This document shows positions 11,753 to 23,160 of a stretch of DNA of 38,656 nucleotides, piece by piece. Numbering within the stretch: the first letter of the stretch is position 1; every line of letters starts with the position of its first letter. The translations under genes and the position numbers were made by a program. The stretch is taken from assembly GCA_003833135.1 (NCBI GenBank), contig QZLH01000064.1, positions 204,751 through 243,406 on the forward strand, in the 5' to 3' direction. The DNA comes from Oehlia diaphana (lineage: Eukaryota > Glomeromycota > Glomeromycetes > Glomerales > Glomeraceae). A model generated the notes under the pieces. It did no database searches. It was not told the DNA's origin and was given only the letters and a program-made list of their open reading frames with translations.

Positions 11753-12888
11753 TATATTATTACGCAATATGGTACATATTTTAACATCTATGAAAGCTAT
11801 GCAATTTATTACTTTTATTACTATAAGTATTGCAAGTAAAAAATAAAAAAAGAATTTGCATTGTTTCAATTGTAACTAAACAAGTGATCATCGTGTATTT
11901 CTTGTAATTTAATATGATCATTGCGTAACGAGCGAGTGATCACTAATTGACCCAAATTTAATAATCGTGGCTCCAGTCTTTGAATTTTATTGAATTTAAG
12001 AATTTTTGAAATATTACTTTTATTTCTATATCCTTTGCATATTTCTTCTTTTCTTTTTTGTTTAACAATTCTAATTTAACTAAGATCTGAAATTATTAGC
12101 CGTTTAGATACGTGAATTCGTGAATTTTTTCACATTATATAATTAAAAATTAAATAATAAAACGCACCACGATTTCATATCTTAATATGCATGGATTAAT
12201 CTTTGAAGTCATTAAAAATTTATAAATAGATTGACTATAAGGTATTTGCGTTGCTTTTGAAATTTCAAATTAGATAATAATTATTTGAAATCGTTCAGAC
12301 GTTCAGTGTAACGACTATAATTAAGTTGCCTTTCTTCTTGAATTATTTTCTAGAACGTGATTTATATATTTATTCCTATTATGACTTTCCATAATACAAA
12401 TTTTATTTATCTAACTCCTGAAAGTGATGTCGATCGTGTCAAATATTAAGCGCCTTTGAAAAGTACAGTACATTTAAACATTAGAACCAAATTATTGAAT
12501 TTTTATTGAGAAGTTAGTACTTTATTCTTAAATTTCAAAAAAGAAATATAATAACGATTATTATAATATTGATGTAATACTGAAGTATTGTACATTTAAA
12601 AATTTAGTACAAAAACAATTTGCATGTAACTTTTCGAATAACATTTTACTGCATGCAATCTGTGACGTTCGGCCGCAATTTGCGAACATAAAACAACTTG
12701 AAACAAAGGCGAATAATAATGAATTTGTAATAATTTCTAGTAATGGAAATAATGAGATTTTGAAGTTAACAAAATTTCTCCGGTTCTTGCTAAAAAATGA
12801 CGAGAAAATTTTTAGGTGGTGTAGCGTCTGAACTTACCTAAGTGAAATAATTAATTTTGGGGCGCAGTATTATAGAATTTTTCTAACT

Positions 12889-13005
12889 ATCACCGGGGGT
12901 GATGATCACCGGTGACTGAAATTATGCCGATAGACCAGCATTAAACAATATAGTGCCGGTAAAAATTGATACTTCTGGCCAACGGTGATGATCACCCCCG
13001 GTGAT
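12889..13005. repeat. 117-bp inverted-repeat unit with 23-base arms
   Basis: The left arm (12889-12911) and right arm (12983-13005) are inverted copies differing at one position. Each arm starts with ATCACCGGGGGTGAT, itself a near-perfect palindrome, and then adds another ATCACCG. Weaker complementarity continues a few bases outside (agaatttttct / agaaaatttttt). It is the most GC-rich block of the window. It could be a MITE nested in the larger insertion or that element's internal structure. Confidence 0.65.
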
Positions 13006-13482
13006 TTGAAGTAAAAAATTTTCTCTGTATTTTATTTGCTGCGGTCCGGAATGATCAACAAATGGGTTATATAGGAGATTAAGATGGTCAATGAAGGTAA
13101 TTACGTGTATAATACGTAATTATTATTTCAGAAATGATTATTTTAATTGGTTTTTCTTTGGGATTAAAACGAGGGAATATTATTTAATCGGTATTATTAA
13201 TGGAGGCCCTTATTTAGAACTTAGTATAACATTAGAAGGTATAAATACCTTGAAACGGATAATAATTAGATTTTCACACAATCCTTTTAATTGATCGATT
13301 CTTTTAACCTTTTTCCTTAATTATTATAATTAAGGGTATGTTGTAGTTACTAATAAGGGGAAATTATCGCAGTTTGATTTAGTAGTTTTAGTATTAGGAT
13401 TTATTTTGTTATGAAACTCGGGATATATTGTATTTAATAAATTATAGCGCAACATTTTAATTTAGAAAGTGATAGAGACGAT

Positions 13483-13528
13483 GTAGCTTGTGATGGCAAA
13501 CATCCTTTTGGATGGGCACAAGTCCTAC
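13483..13528. repeat. Stem-loop at the right end of the 710-bp insertion
   Basis: GTAG (13483-13486) pairs with CTAC (13525-13528), CTTGTG (13487-13492) with CACAAG (13517-13522), and CATCC (13501-13505) with GGATG (13510-13514). It lies one base inside the proposed right boundary. A hairpin near one end recalls Helitron 3' ends, but the terminal CTRR signature is absent and a target duplication is present, so that assignment is not made. Confidence 0.4.
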
Positions 13529-13810
13529 AGTGGTAAAATTTTGTTACGAAGAAATGAGTTCTTGAGGACAGAACTATGCATAGAAAAGAGAAATCGTGCA
13601 ATAATTTCAGCCTACGTTATTTAAATGATATGTTTACAGCAAAATTAAGTTCTTTGACCTAAAAATTGGTTTGAAATGGTTACACAAAAAAATTTGGCTA
13701 AAAATAGATTTAACACATGTTTTAGCAAGTAGTTAGTTAACTTTGCATGAAAGTTTCAAATCAAAAGAACTTTTTAAACTTTCGTTGATATATAAAAAAA
13801 TGACAAATAC

Positions 13811-15058
13811 AGTATGTTATCTAGTATGATTTTATAGTCACGCCATAGTTAGTTAAAGCTTTATTAAAATCCCATCATGAGATCGTCGATCAATGATCAC
13901 AAGATACGAATATTTTAGGTATAATCCTGGATTCTCCCGCATATTACTTCTCACGCCACCACAAATACCAAATAAACTAGCGTTAAAAGGAAATCTAAAT
14001 TTAATTATTAAGCTAGTCCTGAGAAATTATAAACATCATTTTGTGTAAGTGCGCGATGAAATAATTGTTTGTTTCCTTCTAAGGTTCTGAATAAAGTTAT
14101 GTTAAAATTCGTATCCCACATCACAATTCACAAAGACCGTGATCTGTGATAATTAAATTCTAAAATATGACGGAACCAATAATTTAGATTAGCACATAAA
14201 ATTTGAAATTTTTAATAACGGATTACATTGTAATTTACGTAACAACTTAGTATGATAATTTTTTTCTTCACACTCGTTTTTCATCTTTATTTCATAAAAT
14301 ATTAATAATCTCCTCGTTAGATAGTGATATATGTAATATTAGCACCTTTTTTGATGCCAAAATCGTCATAATACAGGCCAGGTAGGTGTTGATCGAACAA
14401 CCAAACATATTCTAATTTTCAAATATTTAAAATAGACTGACCTGATATGATAATAAAATTCGAGGTAAGTTTTTACTTTTTACTCTGTTACAATAACTAG
14501 TAATAACTTTTGCAATTACTTATGAACTTGCAGTTTTTGCAACTTAACTTCTAGGAGCTATAATAAATATTTAGAAATACTGTAGATATCGGAGAATTAT
14601 CGATAAAGCTCAGTTAAACAAGTTAAGTTCATTAAATAAATCTCCGTCACTGACGGATCACAAAAACACAAAGAGATCTTTCAAATTTTACAGAAACTAT
14701 GAAACTATTTCTAGAAAATCAACAACTTACGTTTAAACAAAATGATATGATAAAAAATTGTGCGTGATATAACGTCTTCATTAACATAAATGGTATGCTT
14801 AAATCCCCAGTCACGGCATATGAGTAGATAAAAACATTCGTGAAATTATTCACGGGAATATTTTTGAATTGCGAGAGGGACAAATATTAAAAATAATTAT
14901 TAATTCCGAACCTTTATTTACATCTAATTTATAATTATAATAAAAACAGAACTGGCTGTAATTCCAAAAAAAAAAAGATTGAATCCAATTGCAAACGGGC
15001 GTTGCAAAATCCTTACAGTTTTTATAAAAAACTAGTATACTTGGAGATTCGACAAATT
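13811..15058. other. Gene-free spacer
   Basis: No coding region, structured repeat or RNA gene is recognised. Composition is A/T-rich but mixed, without long homopolymers. An A-run of 11 bases is present near 14967. Confidence 0.5.
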
Positions 15059-15292
15059 CTATTTATTGTAATTATATGTTTTCTTTTTTAAATTCCTCTT
15101 TCTCTTTAATACCCCTTTTCTTTTTCTGAAATTTCTTTCTTTCTGATTTAACAAAACATTATCAGTATAGGAACAAGCGCAATTGGTTAATTGATCAAAA
15201 TCATCTTGTTTAGGGACATATTCGTCAGCAAAAGCTGAACCAGGGGACGGTAGGAGAATAATTCCAAAGATAAAACGTTTTAAATGGTGCAT
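15059..15292 (-). CDS. Candidate small secreted peptide
   Basis: A 77-residue frame starting at a true ATG at 15292. The N-terminus reads as a short secretion signal: basic start (H2, H3, K5, R6), hydrophobic core FIFGIILL, small residues PSPGSAFA, then a likely signal-peptidase cut before D23-E24. The early mature part is acidic and has two close cysteines in 'NCACSYTDN' (about 38-46). After about residue 52 the frame becomes Lys/Arg/Asn-rich low complexity, so the true gene may splice away before this point. A TATATATATA run just upstream (about 15312-15322) could serve as a promoter, though it is very close to the ATG. Small secreted proteins are common in mycorrhizal fungi. I know no homologue and could be reading a chance frame. 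Confidence 0.35.
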   Translation of the reverse strand: MHHLKRFIFGIILLPSPGSAFADEYVPKQDDFDQLTNCACSYTDNVLLNQKERNFRKRKGVLKRKRNLKKKTYNYNK

Positions 15293-15675
15293 TTTTTAAG
15301 TTTGAAGTTAGGTATATATATATCAGCAGATATACTGTGCGAAGATTTCACTATTACCCTTTGTATACTTCCCAAGTGTATACATAATATGTAGTACGAA
15401 CTGGTACGTTGTAGGCGACATTAATTGTTCAAATTTTATCAAATCTACTAAAATTCATATTTCACTCACATAAATATCATATTTGATATTTTAATAAGAT
15501 ATGACATACACAAAATTGCACATTGTTAGTAAAATTTTAATCATTGGCTTACAGTGAAATTTTTTTTTGGAATAATGAATCTAAATACTTGTTATTCCAT
15601 GGATATCGGGGATTTTTCTTAGATATCATGCTCATATACATGGGAATAACAGGCTCTCATTGTGTATTACGTACA

Positions 15676-15736
15676 GTATACACCGATAGATTTTATATAG
15701 ATTTTATACTTTTTTATAAAATCCATCGGTGTATAC
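15676..15736. repeat. Hairpin with 22-base near-perfect arms
   Basis: The left arm (15676-15697) and right arm (15715-15736) are inverted copies with one mismatch, ending GTATACACCGAT and ATCGGTGTATAC. The loop is a short T-rich stretch. A further ACCGATGGA follows at 15743-15751. It is probably a very small inverted-repeat element. Confidence 0.6.
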
Positions 15737-15858
15737 ATAATACCGATGGATAAAAACGGTTACTGGTGTGATTTATAATCAATACATATTATAGCTTCGG
15801 AATTTTTTACCCATATTAGCAAAGTTGTGGGTCTGCACAATTTGAAATAACAGATCGT

Positions 15859-15895
15859 TAAGTTAATGATCGGTTACCTAACATCGGTTAACTTA
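15859..15895. repeat. Short inverted repeat around ATCGGTTA
   Basis: TAAGTTAA (15859-15866) is inverted at TTAACTTA (15888-15895), and ATCGGTTA occurs twice in direct orientation between and overlapping them. It is a minor structure. It could be the worn core of an element or chance. Confidence 0.35.
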
Positions 15896-16100
15896 GCAGT
15901 TTGAGTAAAATATGACTGTTTTTTTAAATAATTTTCTTTCAAGTTTTTAAAAAGTACTTACGACGACGGGAGTTACATAAATTGTACATACATAATATCG
16001 TCATACGACCCAATAATTATGATTTCTGATTATTTTATTCATTTATTTATACAAATTTCGCCAATTAAAAATTCGATTAAAATTTCTTATTTTGGGTTGC

Positions 16101-16573
16101 GATACATTTCGCCGAAGGGATGTTTCGCTGAAGGGATGTTTCGCTGAAAGGACGTTTCAAAGTGCATTTTATCGAATCTATTTCACCGAATTGTCCATTT
16201 CGCCGAAAATAATCATTTTATAAAAATATTCATCGCGCAATGAAAATAAAAAATGAATTATTTTTAGTGATCTTTTTTTTTCCAGGATATTATCACTTTA
16301 ACATTCAAGTAACTGATATTAATTGTTAAGCAATAAATGAATAACTTTATTTTCCTGAAAACATTTATTCAGTAAAAATAGATTAATATATTATAAACAA
16401 CGAGTAAAAATCATCTAGTTCAAATCTAGAAAAGATTTCTATTTAGAATAAATTAACAAAATGGAATAAGTAATTTTTCGGCGGAATGTTCATTCGGAAA
16501 ATATCCATTCGGCGAAATGTCCATTCGGCAAAATAGTTTCAGCGAAATGGGTTTCGGCGAAAAGTCCCGATAC
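16101..16573. mobile_element. Non-autonomous element with arrays of TTTCGCCGAA at both ends
   Basis: The left end has TTTCGCYGAA words at 16107, 16123 and 16139 (16-base period) and again at 16181 and 16198. The right end has the same word inverted, TTCGGCGAAA, at 16508 and 16553, with variants between. The outer edges also mirror each other (cgatacatttcgcc / ggacttttcgcc read inward). The middle, about 16210-16475, is ordinary A/T-rich DNA with no coding frame. Tandem words inside both inverted ends suggest multiple transposase-binding sites. No target duplication could be fixed. Confidence 0.6.
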
Positions 16574-16845
16574 TCTCATTTTGTATTATACTGTATCTTT
16601 TTTTTTACCGTAATTTGAAATTAATTATTAATTCCGGCCAACATTATGAATTGATTTTAATTTCTGAAAGTCGCACTTTTATCACGTGGGAGTGAATTAA
16701 GTAAAATTTCATAAATTTTTTTTTGAATTTATTCTTTTTTGCTCGCGAGTCGGTATTATATTTGGGAGCGTGTCGTCATATTATCCTGCATACCTATATT
16801 TAATTTGGAACAATATAACAAATGCCTTTTTCTATTTTAGGACAA

Positions 16846-16889
16846 AATTAGTATGATTAGTATGAAATTAGTATGATTAGTATGAAATT
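16846..16889. repeat. 20-bp tandem repeat, 2.3 copies
   Basis: The unit AAATTAGTATGATTAGTATG is repeated directly with the start of a third copy. The unit itself contains ATTAGTATG twice, so the basic period is about 10. It is a small replication-slippage minisatellite. Confidence 0.7.
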
Positions 16890-18714
16890 AGCCATTTAAC
16901 ATACATAATAACCATTATTTGATGATCTAAAAAATCTTTCATTGTTTACTTTGAATTATTATAATATTATATCGTCATTTATATATAAAGTTTAAGTATA
17001 AAATTGATATTACCGACTTACGTTAATCAGATTCATTGTAAATTTGTATATTGTTTTTTTTTCACGCCAAATATCAACAGGTTATTAATATTTGTAACCA
17101 ATGAATTTTTTTAACCTTTATACATATACAATATCATGTATGTATTCAAAATGATCAAATAAACAAAGCTAATTACAAATTTGAATAATAAATATAACAA
17201 CAAATACTTAAAACAACAATGAAATCCGATCCATTATCATATAGGGTAATTTTCTTAATAAAAAAGATAAGCAGCAGATTTTCACATTTATTACTAATTC
17301 TTTTCTTCTTAGTGCGAATAAAATGATAAGCAGCAGATTACAATTTGATCCCTTTTTATTTCACGCATTAAATTCCACATATACGAATTCTTTCTCCGTG
17401 CTCCTTTTTTTTTTTATAAATGTCGATTTCCCTTAAATAAAAGTATTTAATTAAAGGAAAAAATCTTGTTAATATCACATGAAAAAAAAATTAAAATAAT
17501 GTATGTCACTACAACTTTAAACTACATATGATTGTGATGATACACTTTATCTCAATTATAGAATAATAATATTTTTTTTTTAAAAAAAAAAGAAAATTGT
17601 CCAAATTCATGAGATCATGATCTACGGAATATTAGTTGAACATATAATTTAATAATAGAAACATTCTTTGCATAGAACCTTCTTTTTCGCACGTATCACT
17701 GACCCGGAAACAAATACTTTTCTTTTTTTTTTTTATAAAAAAAAAAAATAATAATTGATTATTTTCTGTTACATTGTGATTATTATTTGTTTTTGTTTTT
17801 TTTTTTATTATTATTATTATTTAATTGTTAGATGAAACAAGGAGAAACAAAAAAGAAATTGAATACCGAGTATTTAAATAAATTTTATTTACTAAAAATA
17901 CACGATATGTATTTATTGAGGCGATGAAAATTCTTTGGAATTTCTTATTTTGGTTAAAAATCAAAAATGTATAGGATCTACATATTCTTTTTTCAATGAT
18001 TTTGACACAGAAATTTCTCATAGAAATCATAAACAAAATAAAATCAAACCAGGCGCAACATATTATGTAAAATTTGTTTATTTATTTATTTGCGTTTATG
18101 TAATCTAGGTTTTTTTTTCTGAATTCTATTAGGAAATTCAAATTTCCATTTCCCTACGTTCACTTTTAGAATTCTTTTTAATGTACTATATGATCATATA
18201 TTTTTTTAGTTAAATAATGAGAAAAAAAAAAAAACTCTTGGCATTAATTTTTGATGTAATAATAATCTCTGAAAAAAACTTAAATCATTAATTCATTATT
18301 CATCACAATGTACGATGATAACATACTGAAAAAAGTTTTAATTTTCGATCATATAATTATTACTATATGTATTGGTTTTATCAGATGACCACTTATTATA
18401 TATTTTCAACCGATTATATATATATGTAATATAGTGTAAATTTCGGAAATAAAAACATGATTGGATTATCAAACAATGATGTCTGTACAAAGAAAATAGA
18501 TGACCAAAGTTTAGGTAGAATCATGGGAGAGTAATAAAAAAAATGTCCATTAAAAGAAAAGACAATACATGCCTTATCATCACAATAACACAACTATTAT
18601 TGAAAAAATAGAGTTTTGTTTATGTATCTCGTTACATAATTTGCGATCATATATGCCTTAATCCTATTAGCTTATCAATGAGATGATGTTTTTAGTATGA
18701 TTGTTGTGACATAT

Positions 18715-18715
<1 letters not shown>
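16890..18715. other. A/T-rich spacer without genes
   Basis: Many A and T runs occur. 'ataagcagcagatt' appears twice 54 bases apart (about 17267 and 17321). A 71-codon minus-strand frame at 17821-18036 has only A/T-driven residues and no domain. Nothing functional is recognised. Confidence 0.5.

Positions 18716-18762
<47 letters not shown>
18716..18762. repeat. 47-base poly(A) tract
   Basis: An uninterrupted run of A follows 'tgacatatc'. It is followed by a second, impure purine tract at 18851-18895. It could be a retroposition tail, but the sequence to its left matches nothing recognisable. The length may be unreliable in the assembly. Confidence 0.8.
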
Positions 18763-18764
<2 letters not shown>

Positions 18765-21700
18765 ATAAGTAATTAATAAATAGATATGGTAATATAATAA
18801 ATACTAGTTTCCATCTTCTATATAGATAATTATGTAAATGTTTACGTTTCAAAAAAAAAAAAAAAAGAAAGAAAGGAAAGAAGGAAAAAGAAAAATGTGC
18901 GTCGTTTGACAATAGTAGAATTATTCTGAAACATCATTTTTTTAATTTTACTTACGTTTTCTTTAACGGTACTACGGTAGCGATGAAGTAATAAATCTTC
19001 GACATGGAAATGTAAATATAATATAAAAATAGTAAAATAGGGAGTTTTTGCAAAATATGAAGTAATCGAAAATTCGATAATCTGATTTCTTGATAGAATT
19101 ATTCGATGATCTTTATTTCTTGGTAGAAATATTGCTTATCCAATCAAAATTTTCAGTTTAGCCAACCCTATGTATAAAATTTAGCACGTGTTTATCGGAC
19201 ATTATAAATGATTTGCGTTACTAATACAGTCACATGTATAAGGGTAGTGACAGTAAATTTCATTTCCAAAAATCAACATATAGTCACGGAAATACTTTTT
19301 ACTATAATAAAAGTTTCATAAAAGTTTCACCAAACGTGTCCCCCGTGTTAACAACTAATTATACATATATATCTATTCGTGAATGATATAATATATCTAT
19401 GTATATGTATAATTATTATAATTTGCATTTGAAATCAAGGATAGTGCAGTAACTCAGAGATACTTGACTCTGGACATTTTTTTGTTATCATAACATTTTT
19501 ATGGAAACACGAAGCTCGAAAATGAAATTTTAGAAACACAATTATTAATAAGCAAAAGAGTTGATATTATTAATATTATTGGGATTTTATTCTTCTGGTG
19601 CGGAATCACCTGATTGTATGCATAGGATTAGCCAGCCACATAATGAAATGCATTGTTACAAGCCTCCAATACTATTTGGGGTTTAGTGTGTACTTAACAT
19701 ATTGTGTTTTGTATTCCTACGTTTTCGCCTTTAGAATGTTTATTAAATGCATTATCTTGTCGGAATTTGAAAATTTAGATTAGTTAGCGTTTTTTCGTTT
19801 ATTATTATTACTATGTCATTATGACAAAATGATAGTGATTTTGTTATCACGTAAAATATATTCGGGTAATTCTTATAATAATATGGCTCATTTTCTTTGA
19901 ATACAAGCCATGGAAAATTGACTCCGAGCGCCAACGGTGTATTGTTTCCGTTCATTCCAATTAGAAAACACTCCAAGCATGTTTTGATGATCTTTGTGGC
20001 TAATTATTCATTGATAATAAAATTCTTTTAACTAAAATAGGAATAATTTTGTCGAACTCGATAATAAGAATTTTATCTTTTTTTTATCATGAAAAAAAAA
20101 ACAAAGATCGTATGAAAATTATTATTATTCAATTTTTTTTTCTTCTTGTCGTTCATTTATATTACAAAGTGGAAGAATTAACATGTTTATTTTTATTTTA
20201 ACAATTATAAAAAAAAAAAAAAAAAAAAATTATTTTCCGAGTAAAAGAAAAAAAAAATAATTAATTGATTTAACCTTCTTGTAGTTACAAAGCTCGAAAT
20301 TTTATTACAATTATAAATTTAGAAAGTCCTTGAATTGAATTCTGCACGTATGATTGGTTACCGTAAACCGTTTTGTTTACTAGTAGAGAACATTCGAAAA
20401 AATTTAAGGAGTTTTTATATTTAGCACACATGTAATTTCATAGTGTCCCCATATTCAATGCTTCGTATTGGTACATTTAGTTTTAGCGGCGGGGGATACT
20501 GCACATAAGAGGATAGACACCACACAAGATCGCTTTACGACAAATGTAATTAATTTAATTAATTATAAACAAAAGAAGAAAATTTTAAAATTAAAAGCCA
20601 CACGTAGACCATATTAGGCTAATACGTTCCGTTTCGTCTAGAAAAAATTTAACGTAAAATGATAAATTTATGTGGAAAAAAAATATATATTTTTTTTTCA
20701 CGACTTAATAAACGCTTGGCTTTTATATTTCCCCTTAAATAATAATATTATTTCGGAATATCATTTCGGAATTATATCTCGGAATTTCACGGCTTGGCAT
20801 ATTAGATTATTATATAGAAAATACTTTTAGGTAATTTGACAAAAAAAAAAATAATATGTATAAATGAATTAATGATTGAACACATGTTTTAATTAATAAT
20901 AAAAATTCTCCGCTTCAAACGGAACTTAAAAATAAGAAAGTTTATCTTATTATAAATGGATTATCCTTTCGGCCGAAATAAAAATGAATTATCGAATTAT
21001 CTTAATTCGACAAAAATTTTTTTATTTTTTTAAAAAATAAAGAATAATTAAATATTTCTATATTTATTATATTATTCATAGAAATTATTCTTTAAAAATG
21101 TAACATTTATTAATTTTTAAATGGTGTATATTTAATTTAGACATATAAGAAAGAGATTTTTATCTTTAAAATCGAATGAAGAAGAAATTCAATTAAATTA
21201 AATCATTTCATTTTCTTTTTCTTTTTTAAACAAAAGGAAAAGAAAAAATAATAATATAAAATTTGTTAAATGAAAAAATTATCCTTTATTTGGAAACAAA
21301 CAATAAAAAAAACGGAGTTTAAAAAATTAAGAAAAAAATAAAAAAAAAAAGGTTTTTGATTATAAAAAAACAAGTTTTAGCCTTGTTTTTTCCAAATCCT
21401 TTTTTTATAATTAAATTTATTTTTAATTAGTTAATTTACTATAGAACTAAATCAGGGTTATTTTCAAAGAAGTAGTAAACAGAAAACGCCCATATGAAAG
21501 AGTATCTTATGAACGAAATTTGGTATTTCATGAATGAGAAATTGATGAAACATTTCACAATGATGAAATAAAATGTCGCCGTATGACAATAAAGACAATT
21601 TTAACAAAGACCTTTGTTAAGAGTGCCATTTATGTACATTTTGAATTAAAATGATCATCATATATTACATTAATCAAAAAAATCGAATTTTCTTTCCGTT

Positions 21701-22290
21701 ACAGTATTAAGAAAATTGTTTTCTTATTTAACGTCGAAAGTTACTTTATTATTTTTTTTTAAAAAAAAAACCGTTGAGAATCGATAAAATTTAATATCAA
21801 GTTCTTTTTTATAATTTATTTAGAATTTATTCCTTCCATTTAATTTTTTTATTAAATGATATAAAATTTATTATGTGATATTTTTTTGTTACAGGTAATT
21901 ATATATATTTACTTAAGAATTTTTACATGATATATATTTGAAAAAAAATAAAATTGATGAATTTCTAAAAAATTAAAAGAAATTCCATAAAATTACGGGG
22001 GTGGGAACCTTAACGGGTAAAGAAAATCGATGAAGCCGGGAAATAAAATAATAGGGTAAGAAACGGAAAACCAATTGATTAATTTATAAAATAAGCGAGC
22101 AAGAAACGGTAAACCGTATTAACAGAAAATTGATAGAAAAAACGATGAATTAATTACTATAATAAAGAAAGGAAACGAAGGAAACGGGAAAATGAAACGA
22201 AAATTCAAACTGCTTCTTTTTTTTAAATTTTGTACATATAAAATTATGCATCACGAAAAATAAAAATAATGATAATTTGAAAAACTCTTA
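18763..22290. other. Long spacer, no convincing gene
   Basis: Holds an A-run of 21 at 20209-20229, a hairpin in A/T-rich sequence near 20017-20080 (ataaaattctt / aagaattttat), and a richer patch at about 20450-20545 that I do not recognise. A minus-strand frame, 19955-19752 (67 codons from a true ATG), is less A/T-driven than its neighbours, with 'NFPWLVFKENEPYYYKNYP', but has no known domain. The last 250 bases are purine-rich (repeated 'aagaaacggwaaacc') and are probably the 3' flank of the HMG gene that ends at 22291. Confidence 0.45.
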
Positions 22291-23160
22291 TCAGAAATGA
22301 AAATTCATTCCATTATTTAAATCAATATATTGAGTTGGGCAATTTTCAGCAATGGATGGAGGAGGTGCTTGTTGGAAATAATCGATTTTATTTATATTAA
22401 TCTCATTATTCAACGGATTTATTGGATAGAGTTCCGTAGGTAAGTATGTTTGACACAATTCAGGTAACGGGAATTGAGGGATTTGGTAAAATGGTGTTGG
22501 TTCTTGTTGAAGTTGATACTGCAAACCACCTATCATAAAATTTGAATCTAATCCATCTAATCCAGCATAATTTGTAAACGGCAATGAAGAAGTTTGATCC
22601 CATGTAACATTGTTATCTTTAGAAATCTGCTGGATTTGTTGGGATATTTGAGGTTGTTGAGACATTGATTGGTTGTTAGAATCGATTCTAGTTCCAAAAT
22701 TATTATTCATATCAACAAAAGTGCCAGAGACTGGATTTCTTGCTTTCGGCCTATATTCATACCCTGGAAACTTTTGTTTGTGTAAATTCTTAAACTTTAA
22801 AGATAAAGTTTCAAAATTCTTTTTTTCATGTGGTATTGCTCCTCTCCATAATAACCCGGCAATTTTACTTTGACAAGTTCCGTCACGGAGTTTAACACAT
22901 TTACGAGATGCGGTTATTCCTAAGGCAGTCCTAAAAAGCATAAATGGGTTTGGTTGTCTTTTTGCTGTTAATCCAGCTTCATGAGAGGATTGTTTATAAA
23001 TATGCTCGAATAATTCATGTACGTCAATATTAGGATTATATATTTCATTACATTCGAATTGATTGATTATATTGAACAAATTTATTCTATCAATTTCAGC
23101 ATATTTGATATAAAGTGACTTGAGTCTGATTTCCCAACTTTGATTTAACGACAAAGTCAT
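22291..23160 (-). CDS. HMG-box protein, MATA-HMG type
   Basis: A 289-residue, single-exon protein. The ATG at 23160 follows an in-frame stop at 23206-23208. The HMG box covers residues about 67-137, opening with KRQPNPFMLFR (canonical R-x-x-N-x-F), with the core tryptophan W105 in 'IAGLLWRGAIPHEKKNFETL' and a basic third helix ending in the KFPGYEYRP motif (about 130-138). A Gln-rich tract (about 163-180) and a Pro/Gln/Tyr-rich C-terminus (about 215-275) look like a disordered activation-type region. The N-terminal 60 residues are mixed helical. This box is distinct from the other HMG genes here, so it is not a recent local duplicate. A nuclear, DNA-bending transcription factor is expected; targets are unknown. 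Confidence 0.85.
   Translation of the reverse strand: MTLSLNQSWEIRLKSLYIKYAEIDRINLFNIINQFECNEIYNPNIDVHELFEHIYKQSSHEAGLTAKRQPNPFMLFRTALGITASRKCVKLRDGTCQSKIAGLLWRGAIPHEKKNFETLSLKFKNLHKQKFPGYEYRPKARNPVSGTFVDMNNNFGTRIDSNNQSMSQQPQISQQIQQISKDNNVTWDQTSSLPFTNYAGLDGLDSNFMIGGLQYQLQQEPTPFYQIPQFPLPELCQTYLPTELYPINPLNNEININKIDYFQQAPPPSIAENCPTQYIDLNNGMNFHF

Larger units (their letters stand above)
12820..13529. mobile_element. 710-bp insertion with GTGG direct flanks
   Basis: This block splits sequence that is continuous in copy 1 (9531-9560, 'gaaagttttta...tcaaattttgttacga'). It begins TGTAGCG and ends CCTACA, a 5-base inverted end. GTGG occurs immediately before (12816-12819) and immediately after (13530-13533), where copy 1 has a single TTTG. 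That is the pattern of a 4-bp target-site duplication at a once-empty site. The interior has a strong inverted repeat (12889-13005) and a stem-loop at the right end (13483-13528). A 67-codon frame inside (13091-13294) shows no recognisable domain. The superfamily is unknown. Confidence 0.5.
11528..13810. repeat. Segmental duplication, copy 2 downstream flank
   Basis: This matches 7765-9830 through the landmarks listed there, with high identity only up to about 11560 and clearly lower identity beyond. Two blocks have no counterpart in copy 1: 11608-11752 and 12820-13529, described separately as insertions. No gene is recognised. Confidence 0.75.

Noticed and set aside
11595..11846. 83-codon plus-strand frame
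   Set aside because: Most of it is the 145-bp TA-flanked element, and the rest is duplicated 3' flank with no frame in copy 1.
13091..13294. 67-codon plus-strand frame inside the 710-bp insertion
   Set aside because: No domain, no transposase motif, and length expected by chance.
13483..13529. Helitron 3' end (terminal hairpin)
   Set aside because: No CTRR terminus, and a 4-bp direct duplication flanks the element, which Helitrons do not make.
18667..18912. 81-codon minus-strand frame
   Set aside because: It is a phenylalanine run from the 47-base poly(A) tract read on the other strand.
19598..19783. 61-codon plus-strand frame
   Set aside because: Its first codon is GTG, not used as a normal start in a fungal nuclear gene, and the content is A/T-driven.
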